DNA of 64,000 nucleotides from Bradyrhizobium prioriisuperbiae (GCF_032397745.1 NZ_CP135921.1:3348001-3412000), one strand, 5' to 3'; counted from the stretch's first letter, positions 53,800 through 63,231 are shown. Numbers and translations: made by a program. Notes: generated from the sequence alone by a model not told the origin.

Positions 53800-54432
53800 T
53801 CAGACCAGGTCGACCCCGGCTTGGAACGCCGCGCAAAGCGTACGCACGACGTTGCGGGCCATCCGCTCGCTGGGCAAGCCGGCCGCAACGGCGGTGGCAA
53901 CATGTGCAGGATGAACAAAGACGGTGACGGCGTCTCGCACGACGACCGCCGCGGCCTCGACGTTGTCGATCCGGATCTGCTTGCGCCGGACGCCATCGGC
54001 GAGGATGCGGGCGATCAAGGCCGTCATCGCGACCGAGTAGGCCGTGATGATCTCCGGCCGCTCTTCAACGATGCGGCGATAGAGCCCGTAAACCTCAGGA
54101 TCGGTCGCAAAACGTTCGCGCTTACGGGCATGCAGTGCCAGCACCATTCCTTCCAGACGCTCGACGATGGGTCCATCCGTCTCGACGAAACGGTTTGCCA
54201 TCTCCTCCTCGTCACGCATCGCTTCGATCACCAAGGCGTCGAATATATCCGCCTTGCTGCGGAAGTGCCGGTAGATCGTCGTGTGTGAGGTGCCGAGGGC
54301 GCGGGCAATGTCCACCACGTTCGTCTTGGCCTCGCCGTGGCGTCGTACCTGGATGCGCGCCGCGTCGAGGATCTGCGTACGAAAGGACTGTTCGTCGATT
54401 TGTGAGGCGGGTTCGGACATGTCGGCCTTCAT
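53800..54432 (-). CDS. TetR-family regulator, divergent from the epimerase gene
   Basis: 210 residues from 54432 (MKADMSEP) or 206 from 54420. Helix-turn-helix: TQILDAARIQVRRHGEAKTN, VVDIARALGTSHTTIYRHFR, KADIFDALV. C-terminal ligand domain without recognisable motif. The dyad at 54472-54493 between it and the epimerase gene is the likely site. Confidence 0.88.
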   Translation of the reverse strand: MKADMSEPASQIDEQSFRTQILDAARIQVRRHGEAKTNVVDIARALGTSHTTIYRHFRSKADIFDALVIEAMRDEEEMANRFVETDGPIVERLEGMVLALHARKRERFATDPEVYGLYRRIVEERPEIITAYSVAMTALIARILADGVRRKQIRIDNVEAAAVVVRDAVTVFVHPAHVATAVAAGLPSERMARNVVRTLCAAFQAGVDLV

Positions 54433-54471
54433 GTTGGCAACATAAAGTAGCTTTCTGGAACAAACAATGCA

Positions 54472-54493
54472 GAACATATTATGAAATATGTTC
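54472..54493. promoter_or_regulatory. TetR operator candidate
   Basis: GAACATA-ttatgaaa-TATGTTC: perfect 7-base arms with 8-base spacer in the divergent promoter. Confidence 0.7.
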
Positions 54494-54551
54494 GTTGAAT
54501 TATGTTTGGACGAGTGCTACGTTGGGGTCTCACCTCACGAAGGGAACTCCG

Positions 54552-55622
54552 ATGGCGAACTTGAACATCCCCCCCGAACCATCCCGCACCGCGCTCGTGA
54601 CCGGCGGTTCGGGCTTCGTCGGCGGACGGCTGATTCCACATCTGCTGGAACGCGGCTGGAAGGTTCGGGCGCTCGCGCGAAGTCCTCAAAGCGAGGCCGA
54701 AGTGCGAGCGCTGGGTGCCACGCCGGTAAAAGGCAGCCTCGCTGAAAAGTCAGCGTTGCGAGACGCCATGGCGGGTTGCGAGGTAGTGTTCCACGTGGCC
54801 GCGCACTTCAAGCTCTGGGGCAAGCAGTCGCTTTTCGATCAGGCGAACGTCGAAGGAACGCGCAATGTCGTGGACGCGGCCGCGGCCACCGCAAGTGTGC
54901 GCAGGGTGATCGCTGTCAGCGCGGCCGCTGTGGTGATGGGTGACCCCGAGCCTATGATAGATATAGACGAGACCCTTCCCCTGCAGTTCCGCGCCTTCTC
55001 CCCTTACAGCTCCTCGAAGGCTAAAGGCGAGCGCCTCGTATTGGGCGCTAACCGCGTGCGACCTGACTTCGAAACGATCGCGCTGCGCCCACCATTCGTC
55101 TGGGGTGCCGGGATGCCGACCCTCGAAGAAATGGTCGAGACCGTACATGCCGGCCGCTGGCAATGGGTCGACGGCGGTCGGCAGGCGATGTCGAGCTGTC
55201 ACGTCGACAACCTTTGCGATGCACTTGTTCTCGCCGCGGACCGAGGCCGTGGCGGCGAGGCCTATTTCGTTGCCGACGGTGAGAAAAGCACACTCAAGGG
55301 CTTCATCTCGGCTTTGCTCGCCACTCGCGGCGTAAGCGTGTCCGACAAGGCTGTCCCGTTCCGGGTGGCTTGGACGATGGCAGGTCTGATGGGAGCTGTC
55401 TGGCGCCTGCTGCGCCTCAAGGGGCAGCCTCCCATCACTCGCCAGATGCTCCGATTGATCGGAAAGCCTTTCACGGTCCGCACCGACAAGGCGCAGGCCG
55501 ATCTGGGGTACACGCCGCGAACCACGATGAGCAACGGACTAGCCGCCATGGGAGGCGCCAAGTCCGGCCCTGCCGGTTTGACTTCTCATCGGGGCGACCG
55601 CCACGCTGTCGCTGCGTCCTGA
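54552..55622 (+). CDS. NAD-dependent epimerase/dehydratase family (extended SDR)
   Basis: 356 residues from ATG 54552. Rossmann loop VTGGSGFVGGRLIPHLLERG, HVAAHFKLWGKQ, the Tyr-Lys pair in FSPYSSSKAKGERLV, and LRPPFVWGAG. Closest in design to 3-beta-hydroxysteroid dehydrogenase/dihydroflavonol reductase-like proteins. Its stop overlaps the next start (TGATG). Controlled, probably, by the divergent TetR. Confidence 0.9.
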   Translation: MANLNIPPEPSRTALVTGGSGFVGGRLIPHLLERGWKVRALARSPQSEAEVRALGATPVKGSLAEKSALRDAMAGCEVVFHVAAHFKLWGKQSLFDQANVEGTRNVVDAAAATASVRRVIAVSAAAVVMGDPEPMIDIDETLPLQFRAFSPYSSSKAKGERLVLGANRVRPDFETIALRPPFVWGAGMPTLEEMVETVHAGRWQWVDGGRQAMSSCHVDNLCDALVLAADRGRGGEAYFVADGEKSTLKGFISALLATRGVSVSDKAVPFRVAWTMAGLMGAVWRLLRLKGQPPITRQMLRLIGKPFTVRTDKAQADLGYTPRTTMSNGLAAMGGAKSGPAGLTSHRGDRHAVAAS

Positions 55623-56695
55623 TGGTGAGCAACAGGCCCTCGCGACGCTCGGCAATTGCGGGCTTCACCGCTCTCATTGCGAGCGTTCTGCCGAACCGCG
55701 CGTTCGCACGAACCAACACCTATTATCAAGGACCGGCCAGCGACCACTTCGACGGCACACGCTTCTTCAATCCGGGCACCAGGGACGAGGACCGTGGCCT
55801 GGTCGACGTTCTGCGTTGGCAGCTTGGCTCCCGCGCGACGCCTTGGCCGGCCACCCTGCCTGCTATCGTCCCCGACCGGCCGCCGGCGCGGTTGGAAACA
55901 GCTCGTTGTCGCGTCTCGTTCGTTGGTCACGCGAGTTTCCTCGTTCAAGTCGATGGCCTTAATATCCTCCTCGATCCGGTCTGGTCGGAACGCGCCAGCC
56001 CGCTGGCGTTTGCCGGGCCGGCGCGACACAGTCCGCCCGGCATCGCCTTCGACGACTTGCCACCCATCGACACGGTCCTCGTCAGCCACAGTCACTACGA
56101 TCACATGGATCTCGGCACGCTCGCCCGCCTCTGGCGGCGCGACCGGCCTCGAATCATCGTGCCGCTCGGCAACGATGCCATCATTCGGGGTGCGGACCAC
56201 ACCATTGCTGTTGAGAGCGGCGACTGGGGTGACAGTATTCGTTTGAACCCGCAGGTCGTCGTTCATCTTCGCCGGACGCACCACTGGTCGGCACGCGGAC
56301 TCAACGACAGGCGGCACGCTTTGTGGGCGTCGTTTGTAATCGAGGCGCCGGGTGGCGGCATCTACTTCGTGGGCGACACGGCCTTCGGCGATGGCGGCAC
56401 GTTTCGTGACGTGGCCCGCGCGCATCCACGGCTGCGGTTGGCGCTGCTGCCCGTCGGGGGTTACGCGCCTCGCTGGTTCATGAAGGATCAACATATGAAT
56501 CCGGCCGAGGCCGTGGAAGCCTTGCGCCTCTGCGGTGCGCGGCAAGCGATCGGTCATCACTGGGGTACGTTCCGCCTCACGGACGAAGGTTACGATGAAC
56601 CGTTCCGAGACCTAGCCACGGCGCTCGCGGAAGCAGGGATGCCTCCCCAATCGTTTGCAACGCTACTGCCGGGCTCCGTTGTGAATCTTTCCTAA
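55622..56695 (+). CDS. Metallo-beta-lactamase-fold hydrolase, UlaG/NAPE-PLD-like
   Basis: 357 residues from ATG 55622, coupled to the epimerase gene. N-terminus SNRPSRRSAIAGFTALIASV looks like a signal with twin arginines. Metal-site motifs: FVGHASFLVQVDG, LVSHSHYDHMDLG, IYFVGDTAFGDGG, and IGHHWGTFRLTDE. This is the L-ascorbate-6-phosphate lactonase/N-acyl-phosphatidylethanolamine phospholipase D branch. Substrate unknown; likely periplasmic or membrane-anchored. Confidence 0.87.
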   Translation: MVSNRPSRRSAIAGFTALIASVLPNRAFARTNTYYQGPASDHFDGTRFFNPGTRDEDRGLVDVLRWQLGSRATPWPATLPAIVPDRPPARLETARCRVSFVGHASFLVQVDGLNILLDPVWSERASPLAFAGPARHSPPGIAFDDLPPIDTVLVSHSHYDHMDLGTLARLWRRDRPRIIVPLGNDAIIRGADHTIAVESGDWGDSIRLNPQVVVHLRRTHHWSARGLNDRRHALWASFVIEAPGGGIYFVGDTAFGDGGTFRDVARAHPRLRLALLPVGGYAPRWFMKDQHMNPAEAVEALRLCGARQAIGHHWGTFRLTDEGYDEPFRDLATALAEAGMPPQSFATLLPGSVVNLS

Positions 56696-56981
56696 TACTG
56701 ACATTCGACGCCGCTCCAACTCAACGTCAAAAAAATGTCGGCGCAGAAGATCCTCTCGTTGCCGAAGTAATTGAACGCGTCAGTCGGAGCCTCCAGCGCC
56801 TTCGTTCCGATCCATTGGATCACTTCGCTACCCAAGCCTAAATGCGTTGCCGTTTGCACGAGCGCCTCGTCCCATCGCGACAATAAGGATCCCGCTGATT
56901 CTCGGAAGCGCGCTCTTCGGAAATGTTGCCGCTGTGGAACGTATTCGCTAATTTTTCGCGTGGAATCGGTCTCTCGACAGG
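56696..56981. other. Intergenic stretch with a 63-codon minus-strand frame
   Basis: A frame at 56692-56883 (starting MSRWDEALVQTATHLGLG) has plausible composition but no family match known to me and overlaps the previous stop. It could be a remnant. Otherwise nothing is seen. Confidence 0.3.
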
Positions 56982-57398
56982 CTACGGCCTGGGGCTCGCG
57001 TCCATCTTAGATGCGCGCGCCAGTGCTTGCGTATCGATATACTCCCGGATGTTCGTAAGTTTGCCATTTCGGACGGTTATGGCGAAGATCCAATGATCCT
57101 CGAACGCTCTATTCGTCGCTTTGATTTTTCCCTTTGCGAAGCCGACGACCAGAACCCGGTCTCCTCGTGCTACGAATTCGGGAGGCGCTGGGTAAGAAGT
57201 CTCCACCGTCTCGGAAGCCTGCTGAAGCAAATCCGCCAATCCCGCATGCCCACGATGCGTACCGGCCAGCGGCCAGTCCTCGCCCGGAATGATCCACTCG
57301 ATGTTCTCGGCGGACAACGCGAGCAGACCTTGCCTGTCGCTTCGGCCCATTGCCGCAAAGAAGTCCCTAACGATCTGGGTATTCTGTTCGATGCTCAT
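56982..57398 (-). CDS. SnoaL-like (NTF2-fold) protein
   Basis: 138 residues from ATG 57398 (GTG 57401 also in frame). NTQIVRDFFAAMGRSDRQGL, then ENIEWIIPGEDWPLAGTHRG and HWIFAITVRNGKLTNIREYID match the SnoaL/LimA-like cone fold, with the Trp-Pro-Gly segment and the terminal IREY(I/F)D typical of the group. Isomerase, hydrolase or binding role cannot be told. First of a leftward row of small redox-related genes when read toward lower coordinates. Confidence 0.8.
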   Translation of the reverse strand: MSIEQNTQIVRDFFAAMGRSDRQGLLALSAENIEWIIPGEDWPLAGTHRGHAGLADLLQQASETVETSYPAPPEFVARGDRVLVVGFAKGKIKATNRAFEDHWIFAITVRNGKLTNIREYIDTQALARASKMDASPRP

Positions 57399-57444
57399 CA
57401 CACCTCTCCATTTCTCTCACATCGGATAGCCCAGCGCCGGCGAT

Positions 57445-57870
57445 TCAGCCGGGACCGACGCCTAGTTGCTGCTGCATCGCGGATGCCTCGTTGTAGCAAT
57501 GAAAGGATACTATCTTCCCGTTCTCGAGGTGAAAGACATCGCAGGACGGGACGTCGATCACCTTGCCCGTCGGAGCTAGTGTTCCGGAAGCAAGGGCAAG
57601 TTCACCTCTGTGCGTCCCCTGAATTGCGGTCTCTACGACGACGACATTCCCCGCGACGTAGACGTTCAACATTTCACGGTGGACGTCGGGAAAGGCGTTT
57701 GCGAGTCGCGCAATGGAATCGCCGATGGCCTGCCCGCGGAACTTCACGCCGGTAGCCATATCCCACATGTAACCTTCGGCAGAGAACATGGAGACGAACT
57801 TTTCGGTATCAGTTCCTCGCCCTTCTCCCGCTGCATAGAGCTCTCTGATGATTGCTTCATTGCCGGGCAT
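57445..57870 (-). CDS. SnoaL-like (ketosteroid-isomerase-type) protein
   Basis: 141 residues from ATG 57870 (MPGNEAII). IIRELYAAGEGRGTDTEKFV, the segment FRGQAIGDSIARLANAFPDV, and DVFHLENGKIVSFHCYNEAS are typical of SnoaL-like polyketide-cyclase/isomerase domains. A frame extension upstream lacks a ribosome site. About 45 bases upstream of the related 56982-57398 gene and probably cotranscribed with it. Confidence 0.8.
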   Translation of the reverse strand: MPGNEAIIRELYAAGEGRGTDTEKFVSMFSAEGYMWDMATGVKFRGQAIGDSIARLANAFPDVHREMLNVYVAGNVVVVETAIQGTHRGELALASGTLAPTGKVIDVPSCDVFHLENGKIVSFHCYNEASAMQQQLGVGPG

Positions 57871-57959
57871 TTCAAATCCTTTCTGCAGTTCGTTGTGGGC
57901 CCGATGGTGCGTCGGAGCTGTCGTCAAGCCACGCGTTGTCGGTTCGTGGTGTCGGTGAT

Positions 57960-58580
57960 TCAGCCGATCTCGACTTTCAACGCGACGTCCCAGGTGCCTG
58001 CGCCGCTTTTGGCCAGGCCGATCATCATCAGGCCGAGTGCCTCGAGCGTCTGGGCCATGTTGAGGCCGCCGACGTCGAGCGGACGCAACCCGAGACTCTC
58101 GAGGAAGGTCGAGACGCGCATCTTCGCCTTCGCATCGTCGCCTGCGATGAACGCGTCGAGCCGTCCACCCTTGGCAAGGACGTGGCCAAACATGGTGTTG
58201 AACGCCTTCACGACATGCGCGCCGGCGGGGAGGCTCTTGGCGATCTCCTGTGCGCCAGAACTGCCGTGGGGCGTGACGAGGCCCGAGAGGTCGGGGGCAA
58301 CCGGGTTGGTGATGTCGATGATCACCTTGCCGTCGAGCGCTTTCCCAAAGTCGGCCACCGCCGCCGCCGCACCTGTGTACGGCACGGCGAGGATGACAAT
58401 GTCGCCCGCTGGCGCCGCGCCGTAAGCCCCTGTGGTTGTTCCGGCTGCGAGCCGGTCGGCCAACGCCCGCGCCCTGGCGGGGTCGCGGTTGACGACCTCG
58501 ACGTTATGCCCGGCGTTGGCAATACGGCCGGCGATCGCCGTGGCCATCTTTCCTGCGCCTACGATGCTGATGGTTCTCAT
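57960..58580 (-). CDS. F420H2:NADP reductase-like Rossmann protein
   Basis: 206 residues from ATG 58580. Starts MRTISIVGAGKMATAIAGRI, with NRDPARA, VILAVPYTGAAAAV, DITNPVAPD and VKAFNTMFG, the pattern of NADP-binding F420-dependent-reductase-like proteins (NPD group). Most bacterial members act as NADPH-dependent reductases of unknown substrate. A second, diverged copy lies at 61155. Confidence 0.88.
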   Translation of the reverse strand: MRTISIVGAGKMATAIAGRIANAGHNVEVVNRDPARARALADRLAAGTTTGAYGAAPAGDIVILAVPYTGAAAAVADFGKALDGKVIIDITNPVAPDLSGLVTPHGSSGAQEIAKSLPAGAHVVKAFNTMFGHVLAKGGRLDAFIAGDDAKAKMRVSTFLESLGLRPLDVGGLNMAQTLEALGLMMIGLAKSGAGTWDVALKVEIG

Positions 58581-58605
58581 GCTCAGTCTCCTAGGAGTTA
58601 CGGTG

Positions 58606-59556
58606 CTAGGCGGGCTCGACCGACGGGAAGTAGTGGCCGTTGTCGAGGTCCTCGAGCAGGCCGGGCTGAGCGGGTCTCCAGCCGAGGGCCTGACGCGTGA
58701 TGGCATTGGACGCCGGGAGGTCCAGCGTGACCAAATTCGTGAGAAACCCGAAATATCCCGGCAGCATCAGTACGTCGGCGGGAATGCTCACGGCCGGCAG
58801 GCCGAGACGGCTGCCGATGGCCTCGGCGATCTCGCGAAACCGGATGCTCTCGCCCTCGATCCCGTGCCAATATTTGCCGGCCGGGCCCTTCTCCAGCGCC
58901 AAGCGGAACAAGGAGGCGAGATCGCGGACGTGCACGGCCGGCCAAACGTTCGTGCCGTCTCCGGGATACCCGATGACGCCCTTCTCCTTCGCGAGCCCGA
59001 TCAGCAGCGGCAGGAACCCGGCATGATCGGTCGTGCTGTGCATGACGGGAGGAATCCGCACGATCGAAGACCGCACTTCTCGCTCCGCGAGGTCGATTAC
59101 GGTCGTCTCCACGATGTTGCGAACCCGCAGAGTACCCCTGTACGCCTCGCCGCCGGGAAGGGCCGGGTCCTCCTCTGTGGCTGGCCGGCCTAGGTTTTCC
59201 CATCCTGGCGAGCCGATGCTGCCCGACACGACCAGCGCTTTTCCGGAGCCTGCCAGTGCCTCGCCGTATGCGAGCATGATCTGGCGCTCCGCGGCGGCCA
59301 CGGCGTCGAGTCCGCCGAAGGTAAGCAGGTCTTGCCTGTGCGCGACGTGAATGACGCCGTCGAAGTCCGCGGCCGCCGCCTTGAGCCCGTCGAGATCCTC
59401 GAGGCTGCCGCGACGCGCCTTCGCGCCGAGCGCAGACACCGCCGCAACAGCCGCGTCCGACCGGGCCAGGGCGGTGACTTCGTGGCCGGCGGCGACGAGC
59501 TCGGAAATGATGTAAGGACCGGAATGGCCGGTCCCGCCGATGACGAAGACGTGCAT
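58606..59556 (-). CDS. NAD-dependent epimerase-like (atypical SDR)
   Basis: 316 residues from ATG 59556. MHVFVIGGTGHSGPYIISEL, ALARSDAAVAAVS, VIHVAHRQDLLTFGG, VSGSIGSPGWENLG, and WPAVHVRDLASLFRLALEKG identify an atypical extended SDR. The usual YxxxK is not obvious: the candidate segment reads GEAYRGTLR. Twenty-five bases upstream of the NADP-reductase gene, so cotranscribed. Confidence 0.87.
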   Translation of the reverse strand: MHVFVIGGTGHSGPYIISELVAAGHEVTALARSDAAVAAVSALGAKARRGSLEDLDGLKAAAADFDGVIHVAHRQDLLTFGGLDAVAAAERQIMLAYGEALAGSGKALVVSGSIGSPGWENLGRPATEEDPALPGGEAYRGTLRVRNIVETTVIDLAEREVRSSIVRIPPVMHSTTDHAGFLPLLIGLAKEKGVIGYPGDGTNVWPAVHVRDLASLFRLALEKGPAGKYWHGIEGESIRFREIAEAIGSRLGLPAVSIPADVLMLPGYFGFLTNLVTLDLPASNAITRQALGWRPAQPGLLEDLDNGHYFPSVEPA

Positions 59557-59618
59557 GTTGCTCTTCCTTTGCAAGGGCGCTCCGAATGATCGAACGGAGC
59601 GCCGCTTGGCGTCGCCCG

Positions 59619-60353
59619 TCAGAGTTGGGCGAGGCCGCCGTCGACGGCGAGTTCGCTCGCGGTCATGAAGCTGCTGTCCGGAGATGCTAGAAACGCAGCC
59701 GCTGCCCCGAGCTCCGCCGGATCGGCCATGCGTTGGAGCGGGTTCATCGCGGCGAAGGCTCTCTGGCCCTCTTCGCCCAACGCCGCCTTCGCGAGCTCGG
59801 TCGCTGTCGGCCCCGGCGACAGCACGTTTACCCGTATGCCGGTGCCCTTCAGGTCCTCCGCCCATGTCCTTGCGAGGTTACGCACTGCCGCCTTGCTCGC
59901 GCTGTAAGCGGTGAACGCCGGGGCGCCCGTGGTGCCGGCGCTCGATCCGGTCAGGATGATCGAACCGCCCTTGCCCATCAGCGGCAGCGCCTTCTGGACC
60001 GTGAAGATCGTACCCTTCACATTGGTGTCGAAGGTTTCGTCAATGTGCTCGGCGGTGATCTTGCCGAGCGGAAGCTGGCTTCCCGCCCCGGCATTGGCGA
60101 AGACAATGTCGAGGGTTCCGCGCTCGGCCTTCACTGCCGCGTAGAGTCGGTCGAGGTCGGCCTCATTGGATACCGAGCCCTTCACCGCGCGGGCATTGGG
60201 CCCGAGGTCGGCCACAGCGGCGTCGAGCGCTTCCTGCCGGCGGCCGTAGATGAAGACGAATGCACCCTCCTCGACGAAGCGCTTCGCGGCAGCGTGGCCG
60301 ATGCCGGTGGCGCCACCGGTGATCACGGCGGTTTTTCCATTCAGTCTGTTCAT
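59619..60353 (-). CDS. Short-chain dehydrogenase/reductase
   Basis: 244 residues from ATG 60353; an ATG nine bases earlier is also in frame. TGGATGIGHAAAKRFVEEGA, YGRRQEA, FANAGAG, ILTGSSAGTTG for the Ser and YSASKAA for YxxxK, then LAVDGGLAQL. Oxidises or reduces an unknown alcohol/ketone. Part of the leftward row between the nitroreductase and the epimerase. Confidence 0.9.
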   Translation of the reverse strand: MNRLNGKTAVITGGATGIGHAAAKRFVEEGAFVFIYGRRQEALDAAVADLGPNARAVKGSVSNEADLDRLYAAVKAERGTLDIVFANAGAGSQLPLGKITAEHIDETFDTNVKGTIFTVQKALPLMGKGGSIILTGSSAGTTGAPAFTAYSASKAAVRNLARTWAEDLKGTGIRVNVLSPGPTATELAKAALGEEGQRAFAAMNPLQRMADPAELGAAAAFLASPDSSFMTASELAVDGGLAQL

Positions 60354-60499
60354 GTCATTCATCCTTCGTTGGAGATTTGATGTTCGGGCGTATCCGTGCT
60401 GCGTGCACACTCGGCCGAGAAGGCCAACTCCGGGTGAGGAGTTGGCGCGATCGATGGAGTGGGCAACGAGCCCCATCGGATGGGTCGAAGACTGGCCGC

Positions 60500-61093
60500 T
60501 TACGCCCAGCGACCGGCTTCCTCAAAACTTAGGCGAGGATTGCGCGGGAACACGGAAGCTGGATCGCCGTGCCCGATGCAGCAGATGAAGTTCGACCGGA
60601 CCCGCGTGCCCGAGAAGAACGCCTTGTCCACGCCGGCATTGTCGAAGCCGGACATGGGGCCGCAGTCCAGCCCCAACGCCCGCGCAGCGACGATGAGATA
60701 GGCGCCCTGCAACGTCCCGTTACGCATTGCCGTCACCTCAGCCACGCCCGGTGCCGCAAAGGCCTTCTGCATGGCCTCGGCGTTGTGAGGCATGAGCTTC
60801 GGAAGCTCGCCGGCGAAATCCAGATCGTGACCGATGATGACCGTGACAGGAGCCTTCAGAATTTTCGGCTTGTTCGGTTCCATGGCAAGCCCCGCGAGCG
60901 TTGCCTTGCCGTCCGCGCTACGGACCCAAACGAAACGCGCGGGACTGCTGTTCGCAGATGTCGGCCCCCATTTCATGAGGTCGTAGACCTCGCGCACCGT
61001 AGCGTCCTCAACGGGACGATCTGCCCAACCGTTGGGGGTGCGGGCGGAACGGAATATCTGATCGAGTGAGTGGTCGGACAATGCGGCTGTCAT
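60500..61093 (-). CDS. Nitroreductase, RutE/malonic-semialdehyde-reductase-like
   Basis: 197 residues from ATG 61093. LDQIFRSARTPNGWADRPV, YDLMKWGPTSANSSPARFVW, GLDCGPMSGFDN and FICCIGHGDP are those of RutE-type FMN nitroreductases, which reduce malonic semialdehyde or related aldehydes and enals. Intact relative of the remnant at 53436-53760. Second gene, after 61155-61754, in the leftward operon. Confidence 0.9.
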   Translation of the reverse strand: MTAALSDHSLDQIFRSARTPNGWADRPVEDATVREVYDLMKWGPTSANSSPARFVWVRSADGKATLAGLAMEPNKPKILKAPVTVIIGHDLDFAGELPKLMPHNAEAMQKAFAAPGVAEVTAMRNGTLQGAYLIVAARALGLDCGPMSGFDNAGVDKAFFSGTRVRSNFICCIGHGDPASVFPRNPRLSFEEAGRWA

Positions 61094-61154
61094 GGATAGA
61101 TCCCTTTCGGATTGATTCAGATTTGTTTGCTGCGACATCTGTGATCGCGAGCCG

Positions 61155-61754
61155 TCAGTCGAACTTGACCAGGTCCTGGAAGATCAGATGAGCCCAACTA
61201 TTCCCGCGCGCCTGGACAAGCCGTCCGCCTTCCGAAAGCCCGCCGAGTTTGATCGGCGAGAAACCGAGTTTTTGAGCGAGCGCCGCAATCTCCGTCTCGG
61301 CGGCGTTATCGTCGCTCGCCAGAAACATGACTCTCCTGCCGCCGTGCACGGCCGGATCCTGGCCGAGGATGGCGGCGGCCAAATGGTTGAAGCCCTTCAC
61401 CAGTCTCCCATCAGTAAAGGCCTGCGCGACGGCTTTGGAAGAAGGTTGCCCCCCCAGTTCCTCAGGGGACACGCCGTAGGCATTGGTCACGTCGACGATG
61501 GTTTTTCCCTGCCAGGAGGGCAGCGCCTTCGCGACAACCCGGTGCGACTCGAAACGGACAGCCAAAAAGACTATGTCCGCCTTGACCGCCTCCGCCAGTT
61601 TCTTCGGGATGATGGTGGGTCCGATCGCGGTCGCAACGGATGCGAAGCTTTCCGGGTCGCGAGTGGTCGCAACGGATACTTCGATGCCGTTGCGGGCGAA
61701 CGCTTTGGCGAGCGCCTGGCCGATGTTGCCGAAGCCGATGATTGCGTAGCTCAT
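61155..61754 (-). CDS. F420H2:NADP reductase-like Rossmann protein
   Basis: 199 residues from ATG 61754. MSYAIIGFGNIGQALAKAFA, TTRDPESF, IVFLAVRFESHRVVAKAL, VDVTNAYGV and LVKGFNHLAAAIL. Same family as 57960-58580. First gene of the leftward operon, divergent from the LysR gene at 62007; the 250-base gap between them should hold the controlled promoter. Confidence 0.88.
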   Translation of the reverse strand: MSYAIIGFGNIGQALAKAFARNGIEVSVATTRDPESFASVATAIGPTIIPKKLAEAVKADIVFLAVRFESHRVVAKALPSWQGKTIVDVTNAYGVSPEELGGQPSSKAVAQAFTDGRLVKGFNHLAAAILGQDPAVHGGRRVMFLASDDNAAETEIAALAQKLGFSPIKLGGLSEGGRLVQARGNSWAHLIFQDLVKFD

Positions 61755-62006
61755 GTACTTCTCCTGCGGCTTGGCGGTGGGACCCGGCAAGCCCCCGAGT
61801 GTTGCGGATGCGGCGCAGTGGAATCCGCCAGCGGGTCATTGACGGGCGCGTCGCCGCTTACGCTTTGGAGTTAGCGCGCCGAATTCAGCGCTATCAGTAC
61901 GGAAAGTCGCACAATGGTGGTGCATAATCTCACCACCCGCATTACATGATCGGTGCTAACCGCACCGCACTACGGCAATGCATCGGGGTGTGTGGACAGG
62001 GACACG

Positions 62007-62906
62007 ATGGCGATCGATTGGGACGATGTTCGGTATTTTCTAGCGGTGGCGCGGCACGGGTCTGTCCGCGCGGCCGCCGACCGCCTCGAGGTGAACCACG
62101 CCACGGTGCTGAGGCGCATCGCGCAGCTGGAGGAGCGCCTCGGGGTGCGCATGTTCGAAAAGCTGCCTTCGGGCTACCGCTTGACGGCTGCGGGCGAGGA
62201 GGTCCTTGAGTTCGCGGACCAGATGGAGGCGTCATCGCACCTGCTGGAGACGCGCGTCTTCGGGCGCGACCAGAGCGTGCGCGGGCTTCTGCGGGTGACG
62301 CTGGCACCGCCCCTTGCGACACATCTACTGATGCCGGACTTCGCCAATTTCGCGCGTCTGCATCCGGACATCGAGATGGACATCATGTCGTCCGGCGAGC
62401 TGGCAAATTTGACCAACCGACAGGCCGACGTCGCGATCCGCGTCGTCTACGACCGCAAGACCCTGCCGCTCAATCTTCATGGCCTGAAGGGACCGGAGCT
62501 GTTCGGAGGCGTCTACATATCTCGCGATCGACTAGCCGCGTGGCGTGCGGGCACGCCGGATCCCATCCGGTGGATCGTCATAAGCGTTCATGGAATTCCG
62601 GATTGGGCCAGCGAGGGTGAGGTTCGCACCATCGGGGTTCCATTCAGGACTTCGGACGCTGAGACGCAGCTCGTTGCGGTACGGCAAGGCCTCGGGATTA
62701 CGACGATGCCGTGCTTCGTCGGAGATGCCGACCCTCAACTGGTAAGGGTGCCGGGCACCGACCTGCACATGTACGGAACCGTCTGGCTTCTCACAAAGGG
62801 GGAGTCTCGCAAGACGAAGCGCGTGCGGCTCTTCACGGAGTTCGTGTCCCGCAGGCTCGCCGCCTATGCTCCGCTTCTCGCTGGGCTGTCCATATCGCGC
62901 GACTGA
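62007..62906 (+). CDS. LysR-family regulator of the divergent redox operon
   Basis: 299 residues from ATG 62007 (MAIDWDDVRYFL). Helix-turn-helix: FLAVARHGSVRAAADRLEVN, HATVLRRIAQLEERLGVRMF, GYRLTAAGEEVL. Effector domain includes LLRVTLAPPLATHLLMPDFA and VAIRVVYDRK. The divergent arrangement with 61155-61754 suggests that it controls the NADP-reductase/nitroreductase/SDR genes. Confidence 0.9.
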   Translation: MAIDWDDVRYFLAVARHGSVRAAADRLEVNHATVLRRIAQLEERLGVRMFEKLPSGYRLTAAGEEVLEFADQMEASSHLLETRVFGRDQSVRGLLRVTLAPPLATHLLMPDFANFARLHPDIEMDIMSSGELANLTNRQADVAIRVVYDRKTLPLNLHGLKGPELFGGVYISRDRLAAWRAGTPDPIRWIVISVHGIPDWASEGEVRTIGVPFRTSDAETQLVAVRQGLGITTMPCFVGDADPQLVRVPGTDLHMYGTVWLLTKGESRKTKRVRLFTEFVSRRLAAYAPLLAGLSISRD

Positions 62907-63231
62907 TGCGCAGCAGGTCGTCGGCGACGCTTGCAGTGGACAAGTGCCTGCAAGCGGCCATCCCCAGCGTACGACTTGGGGCGGTCCTCGGCATCAGGTC
63001 TGAAACCCGACTTCGTCAGGTCTGACCGCTGGCGTGGTGCTCGCGGCAGAGAACGACCCCTGGCAGACGTCATAGGAGCCCGCTCATTACCGGTGGGCGT
63101 GGAGGTCGGGTTTCGGCGGCGACGTGCGCGGCTCAAGGCGACCCCGCGTGGACATTGCCAGCGTCCGCATTTCGCGTGGCTTCGCCAAGGTCAGCTTTCC
63201 GCACCGTGTCGTAGACCCTCGGCGTAGAGCA
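62907..63231. other. Intergenic stretch left of the integrase
   Basis: No gene, tRNA or clear attachment-site repeat seen. An att site could lie here, but recognising it needs the other island end. Confidence 0.4.

Noticed and set aside
55586..56560. 324-codon frame antisense to the metallo-hydrolase
   Set aside because: Shadow of a gene with clear metal-binding motifs.
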